Source of the DNA: CAYVSF01 sp046482855
Lineage (GTDB): Bacteria; Bacteroidota; Bacteroidia; Bacteroidales; UBA12077
Direction of reading: 5' to 3'
DNA length: 7,399 nucleotides
NCBI GenBank assembly: GCA_046482855.1
Contig: JAWOEH010000078.1
Span: forward strand, 1-7,399
Part shown: positions 1 to 6,401 of the stretch, one piece after another
Position numbering within the stretch: position 1 is the stretch's first letter
Layout of the letters: each line of letters starts with the position of its first letter
Notes under the pieces: model-generated
Database searches by the model: none
Seen by the model: the letters and a program-made list of their open reading frames with translations, nothing else
Told to the model about the DNA's origin: nothing
Program-made: the position numbers and the translations under genes

Positions 1-1
1 C

Positions 2-340
2 ACCGAGGAAAAAGAGTCGAAGCTACTCCTCGAAGAGGAACGAGACATGTTTGCCGAGGGCCCGGCCGTCGTATTTAAATGGGACAACAGCGACGGGTGG
101 CCGGTCGAATACGTCTCCGAGAACGTCACCGAGACATTCGGCTACACACCCGAACAGCTCCAATCGGGGGCAGTGCCATACACCGACCTGATTCACGATG
201 ACGACCGCGAGCGTGTCATGCGCGAGGTACGCGAGGCCAACGACGAGTCCGCAGACCGGTTTACCCACAACCCCTACCGGATGGTGACAGGCGACGGGGA
301 GAGACGATGGGTGACCGACAACACCAAGATCATCAGATAA
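2..340 (+). CDS. PAS-domain sensor protein fragment, haloarchaeal-like (both ends missing)
   Basis: This frame is open from the window edge; the ATG at 47 is probably internal, because codons from base 2 give an acidic helix (TEEKESKLLLEEERDM) of the kind that precedes a PAS domain. The PAS core follows: FAEGPAVVFKWD, then YVSENVTETFGYTPEQL, IHDDDRERV, and the PAC-like YRMVTGDGERRWVTDNTKIIR. Such domains sense ligands or redox state in multi-domain histidine kinases. About 24% of residues are D or E, and about three quarters of codons end in G or C, unlike every other gene here; both traits suit a salt-in haloarchaeon. PAC motifs of this type normally continue with an acidic turn and more beta strands, but here a TAA follows at once, created by the junction at about 328-338. 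The family is clear, the parent gene is not, and the haloarchaeal origin is inferred from composition and motif style. Confidence 0.8.
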   Translation, partial: TEEKESKLLLEEERDMFAEGPAVVFKWDNSDGWPVEYVSENVTETFGYTPEQLQSGAVPYTDLIHDDDRERVMREVREANDESADRFTHNPYRMVTGDGERRWVTDNTKIIR

Positions 341-1773
341 TCGGCATACACCATAATAGGCTCCACGGACACGCACGAAACAGAGAGGTTTTTCTCCTGG
401 ATATTGCTCTCATGAAGAGCCAGTACTTCCCGTATCAGGGATTCAATGTTGATGGCTTTGGGTTTGTAGTCAATACTGCCCAATTGGGTTCGCGACCAGG
501 CCAGCAGGTTTTCCAGCAGGGCATACAATTGTTGTGCGGAGCTGTGGAGTACTGAAATCATCTCTTGTTTCTCGCGCTCTTTTAGTTGCCGGAAATCTTC
601 GGCCATAAACTGCGTTTGCCCCAGGAAACCACCAATGGCACCTTTTAAGTCGTGGGCAATAATGGAGAAAAACTTGTGGCGTGTTGCGTTTGTTGCCTGC
701 AAGGTGGTATGTTGTTGCTTTATTTGTTCGTTTTGGGTTTTTAGTTTTTGGCTGATGCGTGTTTTTGTTTTCAATAGACGCAATACAAGGGCCAGAAGGA
801 TAAGGATAACCAGGATGAGTCCCAGTTGAACAGTAATAACCAACTGTTGGTTGGATTTTTGCTTATTGAGTAAGGCAATTTCTTTTTGTTTTTTGGCTGT
901 TTCGTATTGTACTTGTAGCTCTTCAATCTGGTGATTTCTGCGTTCGGCTATTCGTTTGCTTTTCAATAAATTCAGTGCTTCGTAGTGGAGTAGAGCCTGT
1001 TGATAGTCGCCGCGCTCTTTGTGTACATCATACAAACACTCATGTGCAATCTCCATGGTTACTTCGTCGTTCAGGGAGTCGGAGAGGGCAATGCTTCGCT
1101 TCAGCTCCTGAATCGCCTCCTCGTATCGGTGCAATTTGCCTTTTACCTCTCCCATATTCAGATAGGAAGTGGCTATGCCTTCCGCATTGTCTGTGGCTTT
1201 TTCGAGGGCAAATGAACGTTTGTAATAATCAAGTGCTTTGGTATATTGTTGCATGTAAAAGTATGTAACGCCAATATTGTTGTAGGTAGTACTAATTCCG
1301 GCAGTATCCCTGAGGCGTTTTTTGATGTTCAGGCTTTGATGGTAGTAATCCAGAGCCTTATGATGTGCCTCTTCGGAACTGTAAAGTATGGCCAGGTTGT
1401 TATATGCCGAGGCCAATCCCAGCGTGTCCTTCTGTCGTTTGTTGATATCCAGAAGGTACAAGAAGTAGTGTTCTGAATTTTCCGGCTCATCGATAAAAAA
1501 GTAGGCTTCGCCTAAAAAGCTGGTGGCAACATCCAGGTACTCCAGGTTGTCCTTGGATTCCGCCTCTTTTAGCAGTTGTAGCGCATAAACAATGGTTCGT
1601 TCCGGTGCTTTAGGCGCGTAGTGTTCGCATAGTTGTTCCAGGAGGTTGAGCCTTTGTTGGTAATCAGCGTCCTGCAACGATTGCCGGAGACTGTCGATTT
1701 GCGGTTCCTCAATGGTGTTCGTTTCTTGGGGAACTGCAAGCAAAAGAATGATAAACAGGATGGAATATATCAT
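274..1773 (-). CDS. TPR-containing membrane sensor histidine kinase, C-terminus lost at junction
   Basis: An N-terminal hydrophobic signal (MIYSILFIILLLAVPQ) leads to a periplasmic part with about five TPR units at a 40-residue period (near 81, 121, 161, 201 and 240). A coiled coil follows (about 275-310), then one membrane helix (311-334), a linker coil, and a HisKA dimerisation domain with the phospho-acceptor His374 in FFSIIAHDLKG. The second HisKA helix (ENLLAWSRTQLGSIDY) is intact. The protein matches the kinase encoded upstream as far as VYADYLMI (about 475-482). There the neighbour continues TVIRNLLSNAIKF (N-box), but this frame runs into foreign DNA and adds 17 meaningless residues. 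The ATP-binding domain is thus missing from the window, not necessarily from the organism; the native part ends near base 328. The residue four after the His is Gly rather than Asn/Thr. The start overlaps the upstream kinase stop by 4 bp (ATGA), implying translational coupling. Confidence 0.87.
   Translation of the reverse strand: MIYSILFIILLLAVPQETNTIEEPQIDSLRQSLQDADYQQRLNLLEQLCEHYAPKAPERTIVYALQLLKEAESKDNLEYLDVATSFLGEAYFFIDEPENSEHYFLYLLDINKRQKDTLGLASAYNNLAILYSSEEAHHKALDYYHQSLNIKKRLRDTAGISTTYNNIGVTYFYMQQYTKALDYYKRSFALEKATDNAEGIATSYLNMGEVKGKLHRYEEAIQELKRSIALSDSLNDEVTMEIAHECLYDVHKERGDYQQALLHYEALNLLKSKRIAERRNHQIEELQVQYETAKKQKEIALLNKQKSNQQLVITVQLGLILVILILLALVLRLLKTKTRISQKLKTQNEQIKQQHTTLQATNATRHKFFSIIAHDLKGAIGGFLGQTQFMAEDFRQLKEREKQEMISVLHSSAQQLYALLENLLAWSRTQLGSIDYKPKAINIESLIREVLALHESNIQEKNLSVSCVSVEPIMVYADYLMILVLSVTHRLSPSPVTIR
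328..340. other. Chimeric junction between two unrelated genomes
   Basis: Left of this point the DNA is GC-rich and encodes a haloarchaeal-like PAS domain on the plus strand. Right of it the DNA is Bacteroidota-like and encodes a histidine kinase on the minus strand. Bases 328-337 (GATCATCAGA) fit both genes: AAG-ATC-ATC-AGA reads KIIR in the PAS domain, and the reverse complement reads YLMI in the kinase. The switch therefore falls on a shared stretch of about 9-10 bases, as expected of an assembler join or an amplification chimera. Both genes are broken at the same point, in conserved regions. Confidence 0.8.
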
Positions 1774-3008
1774 GGGGTGTTGTTGTTTGTTGCCGGCAAG
1801 CTGATAGTGAACGTGGTTCCCTTTTTGGGTGCACTTTCAACCGCTAGTGCTCCTCCACATTGCCTGACAAATTCGTTACTTAAAAGAAGGCCTAATCCCG
1901 AGCCTTTTTCATTACAGGTTCCCGTTTGTGTTTGGGAAGATCCCAATGCAAACAGGTGCTCCTGTTTCTCCTTAGTCATGCCAATTCCTTCATCCTGAAT
2001 GGTAAGTATTGTTTTGTCTCTGTTCTTCTGGGTGCGAATGTGTATGGACATCCCCGGATGCGAAAACTTAATTGCGTTGGACAGTAGATTGCGTATCACC
2101 GTCGACATCATGGGCAGATCGGTATAAACAATGTGATCATCGGAAGAAGCCAGATACACCAATAGCGATTTTTCCTGAAGATTAGTACGAAGTACTTCTA
2201 ATTGCTCATTAATGAGTGTTTTTAACGAGTAAAATTCCGGATTGTAGCTGATGGTACCGGTCTGCGCCCTTGACCAGTGGAGTAAGTTTTCCATGAGCTG
2301 CTGCAATTGTTTTGCCGATTGGTTGAGAGAGGTGATGAACTGTCTCTTCTCTTCCTCTTCAAGTGTTTCGTACTCTTCTACCAGTAAATTTGTAAGGTTC
2401 AGAAACCCGCCAATGGGGTTTCGTAAATCGTGAGCAATAATTGAGAAAAACTTATCTTTTGTGGCATTTACTTTAGCCAGCTCCTTATTTTGTGAGGTAA
2501 TGGTTTTTTGTGCCTTTTTCAGGTCAATCATTTTGCCAAAAAGCTCAATCGTTCGCTCCCGGAATCGGTGATAAAATTTACCCGCCTTCTCTTTTTCTCT
2601 GGTAAGATCCGCTTTCTGTTTTTCCAGGAGTTCGTTCTGTTGTTTGATGGTTTTTTTTGCCTTTTTCAGGTCAATCATCTTCCCAAAAAGCTCGATGGTT
2701 CGCTTTCGGAACTTTAGCCGTGTTTGTTCCAGGTAGGCCTGCTGTTGCTCTAGTGCAAATTGTTTTTCGGCGAGGGATTCGTTTTGTTCCAGAATTATCT
2801 CCTGGGCTTTGAGCAGGTTTTGTAATTCGTCGGTAAGTTTATCGCGGGATTGTTGCGATTTATGGAGGTTTTTTAATATAAAAGTTTGCTGACGTCTGAG
2901 CTTTTGTTTCTCAGTGCGTAGGTTTGCGTTTTGCATTCTGAGAGTTCCGCTGTTTTGGAGGCTCTTCAGTAGCGTCCGCAATTTGTATGCAAGGTTTACA
3001 CCTCCCAT
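1770..3008 (-). CDS. Soluble coiled-coil sensor histidine kinase
   Basis: This is a 412-residue kinase with no membrane segment or signal peptide, so it should act in the cytoplasm. Residues 1-180 form a long coiled coil with a 49-residue repeat (see the separate entry). The HisKA domain holds His193 in FFSIIAHDLRNPIGG, including the D and N at +1 and +4 associated with phosphatase activity. The HATPase domain is complete: N-box NLLSNAIKF (about 307-315), G1 box DEGIGM (339-344) and G2 box GSGLGLLL (369-376). It should autophosphorylate and pass phosphate to a response regulator, none of which is in the window. No sensory domain is recognisable; the coil may take its signal from the membrane TPR kinase encoded directly after it, with a 4-bp overlap, or from another partner (inference). 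It starts 67 bp after the channel gene. The first codons contain GGAGG, so a later start is conceivable, but no good alternative is visible. Confidence 0.92.
   Translation of the reverse strand: MGGVNLAYKLRTLLKSLQNSGTLRMQNANLRTEKQKLRRQQTFILKNLHKSQQSRDKLTDELQNLLKAQEIILEQNESLAEKQFALEQQQAYLEQTRLKFRKRTIELFGKMIDLKKAKKTIKQQNELLEKQKADLTREKEKAGKFYHRFRERTIELFGKMIDLKKAQKTITSQNKELAKVNATKDKFFSIIAHDLRNPIGGFLNLTNLLVEEYETLEEEEKRQFITSLNQSAKQLQQLMENLLHWSRAQTGTISYNPEFYSLKTLINEQLEVLRTNLQEKSLLVYLASSDDHIVYTDLPMMSTVIRNLLSNAIKFSHPGMSIHIRTQKNRDKTILTIQDEGIGMTKEKQEHLFALGSSQTQTGTCNEKGSGLGLLLSNEFVRQCGGALAVESAPKKGTTFTISLPATNNNTP
2511..2702 (-). repeat. Intragenic repeat in the kinase coiled coil, 147-bp period
   Basis: Bases 2511-2555 and 2658-2702 match at 41 of 45 positions and both encode RTIELFGKMIDLKKA (residues 152-166 and 103-117). 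The offset is 147 bp, which is 49 codons or exactly seven heptads. The wider protein shows a QNxxL motif at residues 26, 75, 124 and 173, again every 49 residues. The stalk therefore probably arose from about four units, with the last two the most recent or most constrained. Confidence 0.85.
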
Positions 3009-3029
3009 AATTGCTTATTTAGTGCAATG

Positions 3030-3037
3030 CAAAGGTA
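3030..3037 (-). promoter_or_regulatory. Possible Bacteroidota -7 promoter element for the kinase pair
   Basis: The minus strand reads TACCTTTG, an exact match to the Bacteroidota -7 consensus TAnnTTTG, ending 21 bases before the kinase ATG. I see no TTTG or TTG at the usual 19-21 bp upstream spacing; the nearest is 11 bp away. It could let the kinases be transcribed apart from the channel gene, but a chance match is possible. Confidence 0.35.
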
Positions 3038-3075
3038 ATAATTTCCGTCAAACGATAAGGTGGGTTTCCTGTTTT

Positions 3076-4362
3076 CTACAAACTGTTGTCGGTTGCAGTG
3101 CGCGTTAGAAAGTGCCGGAAATCTTCACTTGAGGGGTTCTGGAATAAACGGATGCCAAATTCCGGGGCTACAGCAAAGATGTGATCGAATATATCGGCTT
3201 GCAACTCTTCATAGTTAGCCCATGAGGTTTCTTTGCTGAAGGCGTAAATCTGCATGGGAAGGCCTTTCTCTGTTGGTTGCAGGTGACGGACCATGGTTAT
3301 ATAAGGAAGCCGGTTGGGTTGGACTTTCGGATGATGCTCCAGATAGATCATGATATAATTGCGAAAGATGCCCAGATTTGTGAGGCTACGACGACTTACG
3401 CGGTCGTTTTCTTCAATGCCCTGGGCGATATTGGAGGCTTCTATTTCCTTCTCCTTTTGGGTAAGGTATTCCCGGATGAGCTTTATTTGCTTCATTTTTG
3501 TCAGTTCCTCCTGTGTGCAAAAATGTACGCTTTTGATATCAATATAGAGCGAGCGTGCAATACGTCGGCCTCTTGCCTCTTCCATCCCTTTCCAGTTCTG
3601 AAACGACTCGGAAATGAGGGAGTAGGTTGGCAAGGTAGTAATGGTTTTATCCCAATTTTGTACTTTTACTGTATTTAGCGTGATTTCCTGAACAATACCA
3701 TCGGCATTTCTGGCTGGCATCGAGATCCAGTCGCCCGGTTTTACCATTTGATTGGCCGAAAGCTGTATGCTGGAGACAAACCCCAAAATGGTATCTCGAA
3801 ATACCAGGAGCAAAACGGCTGCAACGGCGCCCAATCCGGCTAGTAATGTTTTGGGTGATTTGTCAAGCAGTATGGACAGCATGAGAATGATGCCGATAAA
3901 GTAGAAAATGATCTTTACTGATTGTACATACCCCTTAATGGGGCGATCCTTGGCTACCGGGAGGGTAAGGTAAATGTCGTGCAAGGCATTTAAAAGGGCA
4001 TCGATAGTTAATAAACTTACCAACGTAATGTATATATAAACACCATAATGCAGTAGTGAGGTAAGCTGTTCATAAGATTCCAAATTGAGGGTGGTGTAGA
4101 AATAGATGACCAACCCGGGTGCCAGGTGCGATAGTCGGGTGAATACTTTGCGCTCCAGCAAAATATCGTCCCACTGAGCTTTGGTTTTGCGTGCATAGCG
4201 GGTAAAACTATTAACCAGTGTTTTACGCGTAACAAAGTCGGCTATCCAGGCTAACAGAATAAATAGGATAAGTAGGGTCAAGTGCTGCAGAAGCTGAGCA
4301 TAATCTTCACTGATGCCCGCTTTCATAATCCATTCTGTAAACTGGGTTCCTAAGCTTTTCAT
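3076..4362 (-). CDS. Miniconductance-type mechanosensitive channel (MscS superfamily, YbdG-like)
   Basis: This 428-residue inner-membrane channel has about five hydrophobic helices (near 24-42, 76-94, 102-122, 145-165 and 169-188). The last is the Gly/Ala-rich pore-lining helix, LLAGLGAVAAVLLLVFRDTI. The MscS beta domain follows, with VKPGDWI, then ADGIVQEITLNTVKVQNWDKT and the segment TTLPTYSLISESFQNWKGM. That last block, with GRRIARSLYID after it, is typical of the YbdG/MscM branch rather than short MscS, and the length is close to the roughly 415 residues of YbdG. Such channels open under membrane tension and release solutes on hypo-osmotic shock. The gene heads the minus-strand run that continues into two histidine kinases, so osmotic or envelope sensing is a reasonable guess for the group (inference). 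It is divergent from the M64 peptidase gene across 150 bp. Confidence 0.92.
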   Translation of the reverse strand: MKSLGTQFTEWIMKAGISEDYAQLLQHLTLLILFILLAWIADFVTRKTLVNSFTRYARKTKAQWDDILLERKVFTRLSHLAPGLVIYFYTTLNLESYEQLTSLLHYGVYIYITLVSLLTIDALLNALHDIYLTLPVAKDRPIKGYVQSVKIIFYFIGIILMLSILLDKSPKTLLAGLGAVAAVLLLVFRDTILGFVSSIQLSANQMVKPGDWISMPARNADGIVQEITLNTVKVQNWDKTITTLPTYSLISESFQNWKGMEEARGRRIARSLYIDIKSVHFCTQEELTKMKQIKLIREYLTQKEKEIEASNIAQGIEENDRVSRRSLTNLGIFRNYIMIYLEHHPKVQPNRLPYITMVRHLQPTEKGLPMQIYAFSKETSWANYEELQADIFDHIFAVAPEFGIRLFQNPSSEDFRHFLTRTATDNSL

Positions 4363-4375
4363 GGTGTTTATTTTT

Positions 4376-4400
4376 TACGAAAGTAAAAAAAAACGGTTAA
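4376..4400 (-). promoter_or_regulatory. Weak ECF-like promoter candidate upstream of the channel gene
   Basis: The minus strand has TTAACC (4400-4395), a 15-bp A/T-rich spacer, then CGTA (4379-4376), 13 bp before the channel ATG. This resembles the TGTAACC-N16-CGTC pair found near the sigma gene, but differs at one -35 base, one spacer base and the last -10 base. A nearby TACTTTCG is also one base off the TAnnTTTG consensus. The evidence is weak. Nothing else is evident in the 150-bp gap up to 4512, apart from TAATTTTC at 4497-4504, one base off the same consensus and facing the peptidase gene. Confidence 0.2.
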
Positions 4401-4512
4401 CTTGGCATAATCAAATGAAAAAGGCCCCTGGACATTTCTCTTTTACCATGCAATGGTTAATTTATGGTGAGTTGATGAGGGGGTTATGCGAGTTGTTAAT
4501 TTTCAATAAGAT

Positions 4513-5823
4513 ATGCTCATGAAAAAGCGTACCCAACACCTGGTCAGGTTTTCCTTGTTAATAGCTATTGTCCTGCTGTGCGGACACTCTCCGGGATATT
4601 CCCAAACCCCCTATGCCACCTATTTTCACTCCTCAACATTGCGGCTAGAGGTTGTTTTTACAGGAGATGCTGATAGCATGCAAGTGTCGTTTTTACAATT
4701 AAAGCAAGATCCTTTCTGGGGAGGTCCCCGGAAAACGCTGTTATCCCCCTTCGATTATGGTGATTTTAAGGTAGAGGTTTTATTGCCCGAAGATGATCAG
4801 CTACTTTATAGCCGCGGATTTTCTACTTTATTTGAGGAGTGGCAAACAACCGCCGAGGCCAAAAAGATCAAACGTTCGTTTCTTCAGAGTATCCCCATTC
4901 CTATGCCTGCGCAAGAGGTAGTTGTGAGACTTTACAAGCGTAGTTGGTCAGGACAATGGGAAGCAAAATGGGAACAGTTAATGGCTCCCGATAACCCCAT
5001 GATTATTCAGGAGTCGCCCAAGAATATTGAAGTCTATACACAACTAAAAAGTGATCTTCCCAACCCGGTAGAATTATGTTTTGTAGCTGAAGGCTATAGT
5101 GCCAATGAAAACGATAAGTTTCAGGAAGATCTGGCAGCATTTAGCGACTTTTTGTTTTCGCAGGCTCCTTTTGATGAGTTGATTTCCTATTTTACTGTTC
5201 GGGGTGTTTTCGTTGCTTCGGAGCAGAGTGGCACCGATATTCCCGGGAAACGCGAATACCGTTCAACAGCTCTGGAAAGCTCGTTTTATACTTTTGGAAG
5301 CGAGCGTTACCTTACCACCTCTGCGGTACCGGAATTGCGCGATGTGGCCTCGGTGGTACCTTATGATGCACTTGTGGTATTGGTGAATACGGAGAAATAT
5401 GGGGGCGGAGGAATCTATAACTTGTATGCCATACAGAGTGCGCATCATGCCCTGAGCAAGATTGTGTTCGTACATGAGTTTGGACACTCCTTTGGCGGCT
5501 TGGCCGATGAGTACTACTCTTCAAGTGTTTCCTACGAGAACTTTTTCAATTTGGAAGTTGAGCCCTGGCAGCCTAATATCACTACACGTGTGGAGTTTGA
5601 GACGAAATGGGGGGATTTTCTGGATGCCAATATTCCTGTGCCCACGCCCCGGGATGAGAAGTTTGCCAATAAGGTAGGTGTTTTTGAAGGGGGAGGCTAC
5701 GTAAGCAAAGGCGTTTTTAGTCCGGTTATGGACTGCAGGATGAAATCCAATAGCGCACCTGCCTTCTGTCCTGTATGTAAGGAAAGTATCCGTGAAATGG
5801 TATTATATCTTTCCGATCAATAA
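4513..5823 (+). CDS. Secreted zinc metallopeptidase, M64 (IgA peptidase) family
   Basis: The protein begins with a signal peptide: basic MLMKKRTQHLVRF, a hydrophobic core to about residue 22, and probable cleavage near GYS-QTPY (about 30). The second ATG at 4519 (MKKRTQ) is an equally good start. Residues about 33-150 look like the M64_N beta-sandwich (LYSRGFSTLFEEWQTTAEA). The catalytic domain (about 170-433) carries HEFGHSFGGLADEY, in which H321 and H325 are zinc ligands, E322 the catalytic base and D332 perhaps the third ligand. It ends with the family's Cys-rich block, DCRMKSNSAPAFCPVC (407-422). Founding members cleave IgA; environmental relatives without a host probably degrade other proteins, so the substrate here is unknown. 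I see no lipobox and no type IX secretion sorting domain, which points to the periplasm or plain export. The gene stands alone between divergent and convergent neighbours, with a terminator after it. Confidence 0.92.
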   Translation: MLMKKRTQHLVRFSLLIAIVLLCGHSPGYSQTPYATYFHSSTLRLEVVFTGDADSMQVSFLQLKQDPFWGGPRKTLLSPFDYGDFKVEVLLPEDDQLLYSRGFSTLFEEWQTTAEAKKIKRSFLQSIPIPMPAQEVVVRLYKRSWSGQWEAKWEQLMAPDNPMIIQESPKNIEVYTQLKSDLPNPVELCFVAEGYSANENDKFQEDLAAFSDFLFSQAPFDELISYFTVRGVFVASEQSGTDIPGKREYRSTALESSFYTFGSERYLTTSAVPELRDVASVVPYDALVVLVNTEKYGGGGIYNLYAIQSAHHALSKIVFVHEFGHSFGGLADEYYSSSVSYENFFNLEVEPWQPNITTRVEFETKWGDFLDANIPVPTPRDEKFANKVGVFEGGGYVSKGVFSPVMDCRMKSNSAPAFCPVCKESIREMVLYLSDQ

Positions 5824-5843
5824 TTTTAATGGAAAGACAAGAG

Positions 5844-5881
5844 AAGGGCAGCGTTTCTAAATGAATCACTGCCCTTTTTTC
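5844..5881 (+). terminator. Rho-independent terminator after the M64 peptidase gene
   Basis: An 8-bp stem, AAGGGCAG (5844-5851) pairing with CTGCCCTT (5869-5876), encloses a 17-base loop and runs into TTTTTT. It lies 20 bases after the peptidase TAA and directly abuts the stop codon of the convergent DUF6249-like gene. The minus-strand side has only a broken T-run (TTCTCTT), so it should work mainly for the plus strand and perhaps partly for both. Confidence 0.8.
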
Positions 5882-6208
5882 TTATTCAGCTGGTGTTTTT
5901 TTGGTTCGGATAAGCAGGTAGTGAACCAGTAAACCCAATCCGGCAAAAAAGGCGATGGATCCCAGGTAAGCAACTTCCTCATCCAGGTGTGTTGCTGTGT
6001 CGAGCCAGGCGCCTACAAACGCTCCCACAGCCACACCTATCAACATGAGTCCATACTTCAAGCTGGGTTGGCTATTGGCATCGTATTCGAATACTTTGGC
6101 GGTTTTGTCTCTTTCAATTAGGGCAATGCGCTCTTTTCGTCGTACAAAAAGATGAAAGATGCCATAAACGGTTGCGAAAAATGCAATAGGTACTAATATT
6201 TCGGTCAT
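5882..6208 (-). CDS. Small three-helix membrane protein, DUF6249-like
   Basis: This 108-residue protein has an N-terminal helix (about 3-22), a short basic loop with RRKERIALIER, and two further helices (about 51-69 and 79-100), ending in a charged tail. The layout (hydrophobic start, then a RxERxALIE-type segment, then two Gly/Ala-rich helices) matches DUF6249 proteins of Bacteroidota as I recall them; a domain search was not possible. No biochemical function is known to me. It is divergent from the ECF sigma gene, and its upstream region carries the same ECF-type promoter as the sigma gene, so it is probably a target of that sigma factor and linked to envelope function. No clear Shine-Dalgarno sequence is visible, which is normal for the phylum. 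It ends against the terminator of the peptidase gene. Confidence 0.85.
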   Translation of the reverse strand: MTEILVPIAFFATVYGIFHLFVRRKERIALIERDKTAKVFEYDANSQPSLKYGLMLIGVAVGAFVGAWLDTATHLDEEVAYLGSIAFFAGLGLLVHYLLIRTKKTPAE

Positions 6209-6243
6209 AGTGGTAAATGTTTTACTTGTTTGTTTGCCATTCT

Positions 6244-6270
6244 GACGCCTATTATTTTGCTTCGGTTACA
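6244..6270 (-). promoter_or_regulatory. ECF-type promoter of the DUF6249-like gene
   Basis: The minus strand reads TGTAACC (6270-6264), a 16-bp spacer, then CGTC (6247-6244) followed by AGA. An AAC-containing -35 and a CGTC -10 at 16-bp spacing are typical of ECF sigma targets. An almost identical element precedes the divergent sigma gene, which makes chance unlikely. CGTC ends 35 bases before the ATG at 6208, leaving a leader of roughly 28-30 bases. Confidence 0.7.
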
Positions 6271-6372
6271 AAATAGTCGTATTTTTTCTGAGAATCTTTT
6301 TTTACGGTTGAAATGGGAGCATGAAATTAGCGCTCCTTATCGTCCTTTTTTTAATATTTGATAGAAAAAGGG

Positions 6373-6399
6373 TGTAACCAAAGCTTTAGGATACGCGTC
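6373..6399 (+). promoter_or_regulatory. ECF-type autoregulatory promoter of the sigma gene
   Basis: The plus strand reads TGTAACC (6373-6379), a 16-bp spacer, then CGTC (6396-6399) followed by AGA. The same bases at the same spacing occur on the minus strand at 6270-6244. Transcription would begin about 6-8 bases after CGTC, near 6405-6407. That is after the first ATG (6402) and just before the second (6411), so this promoter bears on the choice of start codon. Confidence 0.7.
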
Positions 6400-6401
6400 A
6401 G

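Noticed and set aside
274..327. The last 17 residues of the TPR kinase frame as a genuine C-terminus.
   Set aside because: They are read from the complement of the GC-rich PAS gene and replace the N-box expected from the neighbouring kinase.
1..340. Recent gene transfer from a haloarchaeon into the Bacteroidota genome.
   Set aside because: Both genes are cut mid-domain at a shared micro-homology, with no integrase, repeat or mobile element nearby. A technical chimera is simpler.
23..376. A 117-residue minus-strand reading frame across the junction.
   Set aside because: It mixes the complement of the PAS gene with kinase DNA in another frame and shows no recognisable domain.
6206..6240. An 11-codon leader peptide (MANKQVKHLPL) whose TGA overlaps the DUF6249-like ATG.
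   Set aside because: Its ATG lies at or before the predicted transcription start, so it would probably not be translated. The overlap looks accidental.
6229..6259. Housekeeping promoter on the plus strand: TTTG, 19 bp, TTATTTTG.
   Set aside because: Spacing is good, but the -7 element has one mismatch in A/T-rich DNA and it would leave a leader of about 135 bases. The ECF promoter nearer the gene fits better, though a second promoter cannot be excluded.
6253..6275. Inverted repeat TATTTTG / CAAAATA with a 9-base gap, a possible operator.
   Set aside because: Arms of 7 bp made mostly of A/T are common by chance, and the right arm overlaps the ECF -35 element, whose bases are explained by the promoter.
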